From DATEDA01 sp050741515 (GTDB taxonomy: Bacteria > Pseudomonadota > Gammaproteobacteria > Burkholderiales > SG8-39), in NCBI GenBank assembly GCA_050741515.1, contig JBOIFD010000414.1, forward strand, positions 21,921-85,920: a stretch of 64,000 nt of DNA, read 5' to 3'. Under the pieces are notes generated by a model. The model made no database searches and was not told the origin of the DNA. It saw nothing but the letters and a program-made list of their open reading frames with translations. Positions 10,411-18,626 of the stretch are shown piece by piece (the stretch's first letter is position 1; the number at the start of each line of letters is the position of its first letter). Both the position numbers and the translations under genes were made by a program.

Positions 10411-11286
10411 ATGCGCGCGATGACCAAAGCGGTGTTTCCGGTCGCGGGCTTCGGCAGCCGGTTTCTTCCGGCGACCAAGGCGAGCCCGAAAGAGATGATG
10501 CCGGTGGTGGACAAGCCGCTGATCCAGTACGCGGTCGAGGAGGCGGTGGCCGCGGGCCTGACCGAGATGATCTTCATCACCGGCCGCCACAAGCGCGCGA
10601 TCGAGGACCATTTCGACCGGGCGTACGAGATCGAGAACGAGCTCGCGAGCCGCGGCAAGCGCGAGCTGCTCGAGCTCGTGCAGGGGATCCTGCCGAGCAG
10701 CGTGCACTGCATCTACATCCGCCAGCCCGACCCGTTCGGCCTGGGTCACGCGGTGCTGTGCGCGAAGCCGGTGATCAACGACGAGCCGTTCGCGGTGATC
10801 CTCGCCGACGATCTGATCGACGCCGCGCCGCCGGTGACGAGGCAGATGGCCGAAGTGTTCGCGCGCGAGGGGCGATCGGTGCTCGGGGTCCTGGAAGTTC
10901 CTCGCGATCAGACCGCGAGCTACGGCATCGTAAAAACGTCCCGGGTCGACGAGCGCCTGGAGTCGGTCGAGGCGATCGTCGAGAAGCCGCGCCCGGAGGT
11001 CGCGCCGTCCAACCTCGCGGTGATCGGGCGCTACGTGCTCACCCCGCGGATCTTCGCCCACCTCGAACGGGCAACCCCGGGCGCGGGCGGCGAGATCCAG
11101 CTCACCGATGGGATCGCCTCGCTCCTCCAGGAGGAGCGCGTGCTCGCCTACCGGTTCCGCGGAGCTCGCTACGACTGCGGGTCGAAGCTCGGCTACCTCC
11201 AGGCGACGGTGGCGTTCGGCCGCAGGCATCCCGAGGTCGGCGCGTCGTTCAGCGCCTGGCTCACCGCCACCCAGCAGCGGGACTGA
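10411..11286 (+). CDS. galU: UTP--glucose-1-phosphate uridylyltransferase
   Basis: Makes UDP-glucose from UTP and glucose-1-phosphate for surface polysaccharides. The 291-residue product has the nucleotidyltransferase N-terminus AVFPVAGFGSRFLPATKASP with the following KEMMPVVDKPLIQYAVEEA. It also has the conserved FAVILADDLID metal site and VEKPRPEVAPSNLAVIGRY. Two starts are possible, ATG at 10411 (MRAMTKAVF) and ATG at 10420 (MTKAVF). The first is listed. It lies 7 nt after ligA, so it is probably co-transcribed. Confidence 0.95.
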   Translation: MRAMTKAVFPVAGFGSRFLPATKASPKEMMPVVDKPLIQYAVEEAVAAGLTEMIFITGRHKRAIEDHFDRAYEIENELASRGKRELLELVQGILPSSVHCIYIRQPDPFGLGHAVLCAKPVINDEPFAVILADDLIDAAPPVTRQMAEVFAREGRSVLGVLEVPRDQTASYGIVKTSRVDERLESVEAIVEKPRPEVAPSNLAVIGRYVLTPRIFAHLERATPGAGGEIQLTDGIASLLQEERVLAYRFRGARYDCGSKLGYLQATVAFGRRHPEVGASFSAWLTATQQRD

Positions 11287-11355
11287 TCGGCGCTGTCCGC
11301 ACCGCCATCGGATATGGTAATTTGTCTAGTGTTCTCTACCATTTGCCGCTGAGCG

Positions 11356-11901
11356 ATGCTCACTGCAGCACAGGCGTGGAAGATGCTCGACGAGGCCGAC
11401 CTCGTCTGCCCCGCCGCCGAGGTCGACCACGCGATCGAGCAGGTGGCGGGCGCCATCACCGCCGAGTTCCGCGACCGGTACCCGCTCGTCTTGTGCGTCA
11501 TGAACGGCGCGCTGTTCTTCTGCGCACGGCTGCTGCCCCTGCTGCGTTTCCCGCTCCACCTCGACTACGTTCACGCCTCCCGGTACGGCGACGGGATCGA
11601 CGGTCGCCAGGTCCACTGGCGGGTCGAGCCGGGCGACGCGGTGCGGGCGCGACACGTGCTGGTCGTCGACGACATCCTCGACGCGGGCGACACGCTCGCC
11701 ACCATCAAGGCGAAGGTGCTCGAGCGCGGCGCCGCTTCGTGCAAGGTCGCCGTGCTCACCGACAAGATCAAGCCGGACCGCAAGCCGATCACGCCGGATT
11801 TCCTCGGCCTGCGGATCCCGGACCGGTTCGTGTTCGGGTGCGGCCTCGACGCCCACGGCCTGTGGCGGAACCTGCCGGCCATCTACGCGCTGAAGCAGTG
11901 A
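11356..11901 (+). CDS. hpt: Hypoxanthine-guanine phosphoribosyltransferase
   Basis: Transfers phosphoribose from PRPP to hypoxanthine or guanine to give IMP or GMP. The 181-residue protein has the PRPP-binding motif VLVVDDILDAGDTLATI near residues 97-113 and the VMNGALFF loop. It overlaps the following purine phosphorylase gene by one base. That pairing fits a route in which hypoxanthine released by the phosphorylase is captured at once. The 69-bp gap upstream is relatively AT-rich (GATATGGTAATTTG near 11311) and may hold a promoter. Confidence 0.93.
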   Translation: MLTAAQAWKMLDEADLVCPAAEVDHAIEQVAGAITAEFRDRYPLVLCVMNGALFFCARLLPLLRFPLHLDYVHASRYGDGIDGRQVHWRVEPGDAVRARHVLVVDDILDAGDTLATIKAKVLERGAASCKVAVLTDKIKPDRKPITPDFLGLRIPDRFVFGCGLDAHGLWRNLPAIYALKQ

Positions 11902-12641
11902 TGCTGGCGATCATCGGGGGCAGCGGGCTGACGCAGCTCGCGAGTCTGGAGGTCACGTTCCGAAAGGCGGCCCGCACCCCTTACGGCGAACCGTCCGGCG
12001 CGCTCACCTTCGGCAAGCTCCGCGGCCGCGAGGTGGCGTTCCTCGCGCGACACGGCTACGGGCACACGATCCCGCCGCACGAGGTCAACTACCGGGCGAA
12101 CATCTGGGCGCTTCGCGAGGAGGGCGCGACCGAGATCGTATCGGTCGCCTCCGTCGGCGGGATCCGGGCCGACCTCGGTCCGGGCACGCTCGTCGTCCCG
12201 CACCAGCTCATCGACTACACGTGGGGCCGGCGGTCGACGTTCTTCGAGGGCGGCGACGTGCCGGTATCCCACGTCGACTTCACCGCGCCGTACTCCGAGC
12301 CGCTGCGGCAGAAGCTCCTCGCCGCGGCGCGGGCGTGCGGCGAACCGGTTCTGGACGGCGCGGTGTACGCGGCGACCCAGGGGCCGCGCCTGGAAACCGC
12401 CGCCGAGATCGACCGCCTCGAGCGCGACGGCGCGGACGTGGTCGGCATGACCGGGATGCCCGAAGCGGCGCTCGCGCGCGAGCTCGATCTCCCGTACGCG
12501 GCGATCGCGGTCGTCGTCAATCACGCCGCCGGAAGAGGCGAGAGCCGCACCGGCATCCGTCTCGAGCGCATCGAGCAGATGCTGCACGCGACGATCGGGC
12601 GCGCGCGGCGAATCGTCGAGGAAATGGTCGCGCCGGGATGA
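11901..12641 (+). CDS. mtnP: S-methyl-5'-thioinosine phosphorylase (MTA/MTI phosphorylase family)
   Basis: Purine nucleoside phosphorylase family member, 246 residues: MLAIIGGSGL, the phosphate site ARHGYGHTIPPHEVNYRANI, and TGMPEAALARE. Enzymes of this family that cleave methylthioadenosine usually carry an Asp pair near the purine N6/N7. Here the equivalent segment reads VVVNHAAGRG with Asn207, which favours a 6-oxopurine such as methylthioinosine. The products would be hypoxanthine and 5-methylthioribose-1-phosphate. The former is the substrate of the overlapping hpt, the latter of mtnA at 49.4 kb. The substrate call is inference; the family call is firm. Confidence 0.85.
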   Translation: MLAIIGGSGLTQLASLEVTFRKAARTPYGEPSGALTFGKLRGREVAFLARHGYGHTIPPHEVNYRANIWALREEGATEIVSVASVGGIRADLGPGTLVVPHQLIDYTWGRRSTFFEGGDVPVSHVDFTAPYSEPLRQKLLAAARACGEPVLDGAVYAATQGPRLETAAEIDRLERDGADVVGMTGMPEAALARELDLPYAAIAVVVNHAAGRGESRTGIRLERIEQMLHATIGRARRIVEEMVAPG

Positions 12642-13168
12642 TCAGGGACGTGCTCAAGCTGGGCGATCCGCGCCTGCTCGAGAAGGCACGGCCGGTCACC
12701 GCCTTCGGCACCCCCGAGCTCGAGGCCCTGCTTGCGGACATGCGGGACACGATGGCCCATCTCGACGGCGCGGGCCTCGCCGCCCCGCAGATCGGCGTGG
12801 GCCTGAGAGTGGTGATGTTCGGCGTGCACCGCAATCCGCGCTATCCGGACGCGGAGGAGGTCCCGGACACGGTGCTGATCAATCCGGTGCTCGAGCCGCT
12901 CGGCGACGAGCTGGTCGAGGGCTGGGAAGGGTGCCTGTCGGTGCCCGGGATGCGCGGGCTCGTGCCCCGCTTGCGGCGGCTGCGCTACCGCGGCTGCGAC
13001 GCGACCGGCGCCCCGATCGACCGGACCGTCGAGGGTTTCCACGCGGTGGTCGTGCAGCACGAAGTCGATCACCTGGAGGGGATCCTCTATCCGATGCGGA
13101 TCCGCGACCTGACGAAGTTCGGGTTCACCGAAGCGCTGTTCCCCGGCGAGAACGTCCGCGCCGACTAG
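12638..13168 (+). CDS. def: Peptide deformylase
   Basis: Removes the formyl group from nascent proteins. All three motifs are present in the 176-residue product: GAGLAAPQIG, EGCLSVPG with the metal-binding Cys, and VVQHEVDHLEG with the two His ligands and the catalytic Glu. The ATG overlaps the mtnP stop by 4 nt. The usual fmt neighbour is absent, so this may be a secondary deformylase. It ends one base before the stop of the convergent glnD. Confidence 0.95.
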   Translation: MIRDVLKLGDPRLLEKARPVTAFGTPELEALLADMRDTMAHLDGAGLAAPQIGVGLRVVMFGVHRNPRYPDAEEVPDTVLINPVLEPLGDELVEGWEGCLSVPGMRGLVPRLRRLRYRGCDATGAPIDRTVEGFHAVVVQHEVDHLEGILYPMRIRDLTKFGFTEALFPGENVRAD

Positions 13169-13169
13169 C

Positions 13170-15752
13170 TTACTGCAGCGCGGTCAGCAGGTCCTGCTCC
13201 AGCTGCAGCACGCGCTTCGGACTGCCAAGCGCATCGCCGCTCACCACGAAGACGTCCTCCGCCCGCTCCCCGAGGGTCACGATCTTCGCGGTGTGCAGGT
13301 CGACGAAGTACTGGCTGAACACCCGCGCGATCGAGTAGAGCAGGCCGGGCCGATCGCCGGCGGTGATGGAGACGAGGTGATACTGGCCTTTTTCGTCGGG
13401 CCGGATGTGCACCTCGGGCGTGATCGGGAAGTGCTTGAGCTGGCGCGAGACGCGGCCGCGGGTCGGCGCCGCGAGCGGCGCGTGCCGTGCGACGCGGTCG
13501 GCGAGCTCGTGCTCGATCAGGCTGAGCATCTCGCGGTAGTGGTGCGACTTGCCGGCGCCGAGCACGAGGAAGGTGTCGAGCGCGTAACCGTGGCGCGTGG
13601 TGTGGATCTTGGCGTCGACGATCGAGGTGCTGATCGACTCGAAGTAGCCGCAGATCCGGGCGAAGAGGTCGCGCTCGTCGCGGGCGTAGATCATGACCTG
13701 GAGACCCTCGCCGATCGGCGACAGCCGCGCCTTGACGACCGGCGTGTCGGTGTCGACCCGGTAGTGGAGCATGCGCGTCTGCCAGGCGATCTCCTGCGGC
13801 TCGTGCCGCAGGAAGTACGCGACGTCGAGCTCGCGCCATAGCGCTTCGCCGGCGTGCTCCGACAGGGCGTACAGGCGCATGAGCCGGACCGCCTCGGCCT
13901 GCTTCGCCTGGACGTCCCGATCGTAGCCGACCGCATCGCCCCTGAGTACCCGGCGCGTCAGCCGGAAGAGATCCTCGAGGAGCTTGCCCTTCCACGCGTT
14001 CCACACCTTCGGGCTGGTACCGCGGACGTCGGCGACCGTGAGCAGGTAGAGCGCGACCAGGCGGCGCTCGTTCCTGGCCGCCGCGGCGAAGCCGTGGATC
14101 ACGTCGGGATCCGAAAGATCCTTCTTCTGCGCCACCGACGACATGGTCAGGTGATGCTCGACGAGGAACTCCACCAGCGCGATGTCGTCCTCGGCCAGGC
14201 CGTGGGCGCGGCCGAAGCGCCGCGCGTCGATCCGGCCGAGGTGGGAGTGATCGCCGCCGCGGCCCTTGGCGATGTCGTGGAACATCGCCGCGATGTACAA
14301 CAGCCAGTAGCGGTCGAAGCTCGCGGCCAGCCGGCTGCAGAGCGGATACTCGTGCGCGAACTCGACCATCGTGAACCGCCGCAGGTTGCGCACGACCATG
14401 AGCATGTGCTGATCCACGGTGTAGACGTGGAAGAGATCGTGCTGCATCTGGCCGACGATCTTGCCGAAGGTCGGCAGGTAGCGGCCGAGGATGCCGTACT
14501 GGTTCATGCGCCGCAGCTCGTGCACCACGCCGCGCGGCTGCTGCAGGGTGGCGAGGAACGTCGCGCGATTCGCCGGATCGCGGCGGAATCGTCCGTCGAT
14601 CCGGTAGCGCGCGCGCCACAGCGCCCGCAGCGTGGGTGCGGTCATGCCCTTCAGCTCGGCGTGCTGTTGCAGCAGCAGGAAGCTCTCCAGGATCGCCCGG
14701 GGCTCCTGCTCGAAGACCGCGGGATCCCGGGCGTCGAGCAGCTCCCGCACTGCCTGGAAGCGCTCGTTGATCGGTTCCGGCGGCGCGTCGAAGGCGGGAA
14801 AGATCGCCGCCCCGAGGTTCTGCAGCAGGATCGTGTTGAGCTGCGTCACCGCCTTGGCGGTGCGGAAGTACCGCTGCATGAACACTTCACTCGCTCGCTT
14901 GGTCGGCGTCGCGGCGAAGCCGAACGTCCGGGCGAGCGCGTCCTGGTAGTCGAAGAGGACCCGGTCCTCCCGCCGCTGCGCCAGCAGGTGGAGCTGGACC
15001 CGAACGCGAGCGAGCCAGTCCGCATGGCGGCGCAGCTGCACCGCCTCCTCGCGCGTGACCAGTCCGCGCGCCGCAAGCGCCCTCCAGTCCCGCGCGAGCC
15101 CGCTTGCGCGGCTCACCCAGAGGATGACCTGGAGGTCCCGCAGGCCCCCGGGCGCGTCCTTCAGGTTGGGCTCGAGACTGTAGGGACTGTCCTGGTACTT
15201 CGCATGCCGCTGCTCCTGCTCGAGGCGCTTGGCCTTGAAGAACGCCTGCGCATCGAAGCTCCGGTGGAGTCGATCGTGGAGCGAACGGAACAGGGCGCGG
15301 CTTCCGGCGATGAGCCTGGCCTCCAGGAGCGACGTCTGGACGGTGACGTCCTTGGCGGATTCCTCGCGGCACTGCTCGACCGTGCGCACGCTGTGGCCGA
15401 GCTCGATCCCGATGTCCCAGAGCCGCCCGACGAACCGCTCGACGCCGGCCTCCCCGCTCCGGTCGAGCGTGGCCGGCAGCAGCAGCAGGATGTCGACGTC
15501 GGAGTGCGGATAGAGCTCGCCGCGGCCGAAACCGCCCACCGCGACGAGCGCCAGGCTGCGGGGAAGGCCGGCGCCCCGCCAGAGCTCGCGGAGCGCGGCA
15601 TCCACGAGCTGGCGGTGCCGCCGCAGGAGCCCGGCGGCGTCGGAAGCGACCGCGGGCGCGTGCCACAAGGCCGCCCGCCCCTGGGCCAGCCGCTGTCGGA
15701 GCTCGACGACGCGGCCCGGCGTCTCGATGCGACGGGCCGGGACCGAGGCCAC
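13170..15752 (-). CDS. glnD: [Protein-PII] uridylyltransferase/uridylyl-removing enzyme
   Basis: Primary nitrogen sensor that uridylylates PII when glutamine is low and reverses this when it is high. The 860-residue protein has the nucleotidyltransferase motif GGFGRGELYPHSDVDILLLL near residues 73-92, and an HD hydrolase domain with AAMFHDIAKGRGGDHSHLG. Two C-terminal ACT domains sense glutamine (DERDLFARICGYFESI and GDRPGLLYSIARVF). The length matches the family. It lies 10 nt downstream of map on the same strand, so the two are likely co-transcribed. Confidence 0.97.
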   Translation of the reverse strand: MASVPARRIETPGRVVELRQRLAQGRAALWHAPAVASDAAGLLRRHRQLVDAALRELWRGAGLPRSLALVAVGGFGRGELYPHSDVDILLLLPATLDRSGEAGVERFVGRLWDIGIELGHSVRTVEQCREESAKDVTVQTSLLEARLIAGSRALFRSLHDRLHRSFDAQAFFKAKRLEQEQRHAKYQDSPYSLEPNLKDAPGGLRDLQVILWVSRASGLARDWRALAARGLVTREEAVQLRRHADWLARVRVQLHLLAQRREDRVLFDYQDALARTFGFAATPTKRASEVFMQRYFRTAKAVTQLNTILLQNLGAAIFPAFDAPPEPINERFQAVRELLDARDPAVFEQEPRAILESFLLLQQHAELKGMTAPTLRALWRARYRIDGRFRRDPANRATFLATLQQPRGVVHELRRMNQYGILGRYLPTFGKIVGQMQHDLFHVYTVDQHMLMVVRNLRRFTMVEFAHEYPLCSRLAASFDRYWLLYIAAMFHDIAKGRGGDHSHLGRIDARRFGRAHGLAEDDIALVEFLVEHHLTMSSVAQKKDLSDPDVIHGFAAAARNERRLVALYLLTVADVRGTSPKVWNAWKGKLLEDLFRLTRRVLRGDAVGYDRDVQAKQAEAVRLMRLYALSEHAGEALWRELDVAYFLRHEPQEIAWQTRMLHYRVDTDTPVVKARLSPIGEGLQVMIYARDERDLFARICGYFESISTSIVDAKIHTTRHGYALDTFLVLGAGKSHHYREMLSLIEHELADRVARHAPLAAPTRGRVSRQLKHFPITPEVHIRPDEKGQYHLVSITAGDRPGLLYSIARVFSQYFVDLHTAKIVTLGERAEDVFVVSGDALGSPKRVLQLEQDLLTALQ

Positions 15753-15762
15753 GCCGACCCGC

Positions 15763-16569
15763 CTACGCCGCCTTGAGCGAGTGGGGCATCGGCGGCGCGC
15801 CGGCCGACAGCGTGAGCACCTCGTAACCGGTATCGGTGACGAGTACCGTGTGTTCCCACTGCGCCGAGAGGCTGTGATCCTTGGTGACGATGGTCCAGCC
15901 GTCGGCGAGCTCGCGAATCGCCGCCCGTCCGGCGTTGATCATCGGCTCGACGGTGAAGATCATGCCGGGCTGCAGCTGCAGGCCGGTTCCGGCCCGGCCG
16001 TAGTGCAGCACTTGCGGCTCCTCGTGAAACCTGCGGCCGATGCCGTGCCCGCAGAATTCGCGCACCACGCTGTAGCCATGGCGCTCCGCGTGTCGCTGGA
16101 TCGCCGCGCCGATGTCACCGAGGAACGCGCCGGGCCGGACCGCGAGGATGCCGAGCCACATGCACTCGTAGGTGATCTCGCACAGGCGCCGGGCCTGGAT
16201 CGAAGGGTCCCCGACGCAGAACATCCGGCTCGTATCCCCGTGGAAGCCGTCGCGGATCACGGTGACGTCGACGTTCATGATGTCGCCGGCCTTCAGCACC
16301 CGGTCGCCGGGCACGCCGTGGCAGACCTGGTGATTGACGGACGTGCAGATCGACTTGGGGAACGGCGGGTAACCGGGCGGCGCGTAGTTGAGCGGCGCCG
16401 GAACGGTGTGCTGCACGTTCACCATGAACTCGTGGCACCGGCGGTCGAGCTCGTCGGTCGTGAGGCCCGGCCGGACCTGCGCGGCGACGAAATCGAGGAC
16501 TTCGGCGGCGAGCCGTCCGGCGACCCGCATCCGCTCGATCTCTTCTGCGCTCTTCAGGGCGACGGTCAT
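15763..16569 (-). CDS. map: Type I methionine aminopeptidase
   Basis: Removes the initiator methionine from new proteins. The 268-residue product has the dinuclear metal site ligands of the family: His in CTSVNHQVCHGVPG, Asp in MNVDVTVIRDGFHGDTSRMF, His in EFCGHGIGRRFHEEP, and Glu in FTVEPMINAG. It is divergent from rpsB, a common proteobacterial arrangement, and is followed closely by glnD. Confidence 0.96.
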   Translation of the reverse strand: MTVALKSAEEIERMRVAGRLAAEVLDFVAAQVRPGLTTDELDRRCHEFMVNVQHTVPAPLNYAPPGYPPFPKSICTSVNHQVCHGVPGDRVLKAGDIMNVDVTVIRDGFHGDTSRMFCVGDPSIQARRLCEITYECMWLGILAVRPGAFLGDIGAAIQRHAERHGYSVVREFCGHGIGRRFHEEPQVLHYGRAGTGLQLQPGMIFTVEPMINAGRAAIRELADGWTIVTKDHSLSAQWEHTVLVTDTGYEVLTLSAGAPPMPHSLKAA

Positions 16570-16593
16570 TCGGGCCGACTGAAAAAAGCCGTG

Positions 16594-16623
16594 AGGATAG
16601 TGGAACCCCCTGGGCGAGGCAAA
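16594..16623 (-). promoter_or_regulatory. Candidate sigma-70 promoter of map-glnD
   Basis: On the minus strand, TTTGCC (16623-16618) is separated by 18 nt from TATCCT (16599-16594). This would start transcription roughly 20 nt upstream of the map ATG. Both hexamers match the consensus only partly. Confidence 0.45.
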
Positions 16624-16699
16624 CCGCGGACGGGGTGTCCGAGCGGGTGGCAGGGGCGCCGCGCGAGGGCGCTTAGTTCGCTGTTTGACAAGACAATTC

Positions 16700-16729
16700 T
16701 TGAGCCGCTTGAGATGCCCGTGCTAAACT
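16700..16729 (+). promoter_or_regulatory. Candidate sigma-70 promoter of the rpsB operon
   Basis: TTGAGC (16700-16705), an 18-nt spacer and TAAACT (16724-16729), preceded by TG to form an extended -10. A perfect TTGACA at 16685-16690 lies just upstream but has no matching -10 at normal spacing. This is the most AT-rich part of the divergent gap. Confidence 0.55.
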
Positions 16730-16734
16730 TCATG

Positions 16735-16917
16735 ATTATCCTGCACGGGACCCGCGCACGTTGCCACGGGGCCTGCAGGGTGGGCGTGCTTCGCCGCGGC
16801 GGATTTCACCCGGTGGAGGCGCGCCCCAATTTCGCGCTCGCCCGGTTGGGGTGCCCCGCACGCGGGGTTGATTGTGGGCCGAGCGTCAGTGATCAACCCT
16901 GATACGGAGCAAATTGC
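16735..16917 (+). promoter_or_regulatory. Long structured rpsB leader, possible S2 autoregulatory site
   Basis: The stretch between the candidate promoter and the rpsB ATG contains nested complementarities. GCCCCAA near 16821-16830 pairs with TTGGGG near 16844-16850. CCCCG and CGGGG flank a short loop near 16856-16867. GGGTTGAT (16865-16872) pairs exactly with ATCAACCC (16892-16899), directly before the ribosome binding region GGAG. The last two stems share bases, so they are mutually exclusive. Ribosomal protein S2 is known to repress its own mRNA in E. coli; a similar role here is inference. Confidence 0.4.
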
Positions 16918-17664
16918 ATGAGCACCACGATGCGCCAGATGCTGGAGGCCGGCGTCCACTTCGGCCACCAGACCCGCTACTGGAACCCGAAGATGGCGCC
17001 GTTCATCTTCGGTCACCGCAACAAGATCCACATCATCAATCTCGAGCAGACGCTCGCGCTGTACAACGAGGCGGCGAAGTACGTTCGCAAGCTCGCCTCG
17101 AACAAGGGCGTGGTGCTGTTCGTCGGCACCAAGCGCCAGGCGCGCGAGATCCTGCGCGAGGAGGCGATCCGCTGCGCAATGCCGTTCGTCGACCACCGCT
17201 GGCTCGGTGGGATGCTGACCAACTTCAAGACCGTGAAGCAGTCGATCAAGCGCCTCAAGGAGATGGAGGCGCAGGTCGCCGACGCCAGCGTCGAGCACCT
17301 GTCGAAGAAGGAGGCGTTGCACTTCCAGCGCGAGCTCGCGAAGCTCGAGCGGAGCCTCGGCGGCATCAAGACGATAGACGGTCCGCCCGACGCGCTGTTC
17401 GTGATCGACGTCGGCTACCACAAGGGCGCCGTGGCCGAGGCGAAGAAGCTCAACATCCCGATCGTGGCCGTGGTCGACACCAATCACTCGCCCGACGGCA
17501 TTGCGTACGTCATCCCGGGCAACGACGACTCGAGCCGCGCGATCCGGCTCTACGCCCGCGGCATCGCCGACGCCATCCTCGAGGGGCGCAACCAGTCCAT
17601 CCAGGAGATCGTCGCGGCCTCGGCCGACGAGTTCGTCGAGGTCGAGGAGGCGGGCGGAGCGTGA
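16918..17664 (+). CDS. rpsB: 30S ribosomal protein S2
   Basis: Small-subunit protein needed for S1 docking. The 248-residue product starts MSTTMRQMLEAGVHFGHQTR with the highly conserved FGHQTRYWNPKM. It contains HRWLGGMLTNFKTVKQSI and IPIVAVVDTNHSPDGI, all family signatures. It is the first gene of the translation/envelope superoperon. It has a long leader upstream and an intrinsic terminator-like hairpin before tsf. Confidence 0.98.
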   Translation: MSTTMRQMLEAGVHFGHQTRYWNPKMAPFIFGHRNKIHIINLEQTLALYNEAAKYVRKLASNKGVVLFVGTKRQAREILREEAIRCAMPFVDHRWLGGMLTNFKTVKQSIKRLKEMEAQVADASVEHLSKKEALHFQRELAKLERSLGGIKTIDGPPDALFVIDVGYHKGAVAEAKKLNIPIVAVVDTNHSPDGIAYVIPGNDDSSRAIRLYARGIADAILEGRNQSIQEIVAASADEFVEVEEAGGA

Positions 17665-17691
17665 GGCGCCCGGTCGAAGGCCAGCCGCGAA

Positions 17692-17713
17692 GGGGGGCAC
17701 GCCCCCCTTTTTT
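17692..17713 (+). terminator. Intrinsic terminator or attenuator between rpsB and tsf
   Basis: Six G residues (17692-17697), a CACG loop, six C residues (17702-17707) and six T residues (17708-17713) form a classic Rho-independent terminator. It sits only 21 nt before the tsf ATG, inside an otherwise continuous operon. It probably attenuates read-through rather than ending the operon. Confidence 0.85.
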
Positions 17714-17734
17714 CACGATCAGCAGGAGCGAAAC

Positions 17735-18613
17735 ATGGCGGAAATCACCGCGGCACTGGTGAAGGAGCTGCGCGAGATCACCGGGCTCGGCATGATGGAG
17801 TGCAAGCGTGCGCTCGAGGAAGCGGGCGGTGATCTGAAGAAGGCGGAGGATCTCCTTCGCATCAAGAGCGGCGCCAAGGCGAGCAAGGCGGCCGGCCGGG
17901 TCGCCGCCGAGGGCGTGATCGGGGCGTACCTCTCGCCCGACCGCAAGCTCGGGGCGCTGGTCGAGTTGAACTGCGAAACCGACTTCGTGGCGAAGAACGA
18001 GGCCGTCCTCGGTTTTGCGCGCGCGCTCGCGGAGGCGGTCGCGAGGGAGAACCCTGCCGACGTCGCTGCGCTCGCAAGCCTGAGCGTCGGCGGCGAAAAC
18101 GTCGAGACGAAGCGGCAGGCGCTGATCCAGAAGCTCGGCGAGAACATGGCGATCCGACGGTTCGCCCGCCTGCAGACCGACGCGAAGCTCGCGCAGTATC
18201 TCCACGGCGTCAGGATCGGCGTGATGGTCGACTACGAGGGCGACGACGAGTCGGGCAAGGGCGTGGCGATGCATGTCGCGTTCGCGAGGCCGCAGTTCCT
18301 GTCGAAAGGCGAGGTTGCGCCCGAGATCGTCGCGCGCGAGCGCGCGGTGCAGGAGGCGCGCGCGAAGGAATCGGGCAAACCGCCCGAGATCGCGGCCAAG
18401 ATGATCGAGGGTGCGCTCGGCAAGTTCCTCGGGGAGATCACGCTCCTCGGCCAGCCGTTCGTGATGAACGACAAGCTGACGGTCGAGAAGGCGCTGACCG
18501 AGAAGAAGACCAGGGTGCGAGGCTACCGCTTTCTGGTCGTCGGCGAGGGGATCGAAAAAAAAAGCAGTGACTTCGCCGCCGAGGTGATGGCCCAGGCGGG
18601 GGCCGGGCGCTAG
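17735..18613 (+). CDS. tsf: Elongation factor Ts
   Basis: Nucleotide exchange factor for EF-Tu. The 292-residue product has the N-terminal UBA-like sequence ITAALVKELREITGLGMMEC and the core motif LVELNCETDFVAKNE. The start is the ATG after AGGAGCG; longer in-frame openings overlap rpsB and were ignored. Its own expression must pass the terminator-like hairpin upstream, which would allow S2 and EF-Ts levels to differ. Confidence 0.97.
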   Translation: MAEITAALVKELREITGLGMMECKRALEEAGGDLKKAEDLLRIKSGAKASKAAGRVAAEGVIGAYLSPDRKLGALVELNCETDFVAKNEAVLGFARALAEAVARENPADVAALASLSVGGENVETKRQALIQKLGENMAIRRFARLQTDAKLAQYLHGVRIGVMVDYEGDDESGKGVAMHVAFARPQFLSKGEVAPEIVARERAVQEARAKESGKPPEIAAKMIEGALGKFLGEITLLGQPFVMNDKLTVEKALTEKKTRVRGYRFLVVGEGIEKKSSDFAAEVMAQAGAGR

Positions 18614-18626
18614 CAGGGAGCCGACC

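Larger units (their letters stand above)
16570..16917. other. Divergent map/rpsB intergenic region (348 bp), no gene
   Basis: This is the only stretch over 300 bp without a gene. It holds a candidate map promoter on the minus strand (16594-16623), a candidate rpsB promoter on the plus strand (16700-16729), and a GC-rich untranslated leader of about 180 nt before rpsB with several potential stems. No tRNA or small ORF is convincing. Confidence 0.8.

Noticed and set aside
16633..16654. Sequence resembling the start of a tRNA-Leu/Ser (GGTGTCCGAGCGGGTGG)
   Set aside because: No matching acceptor strand, anticodon arm or T-arm follows within tRNA length; the similarity is by chance in a GC-rich leader.
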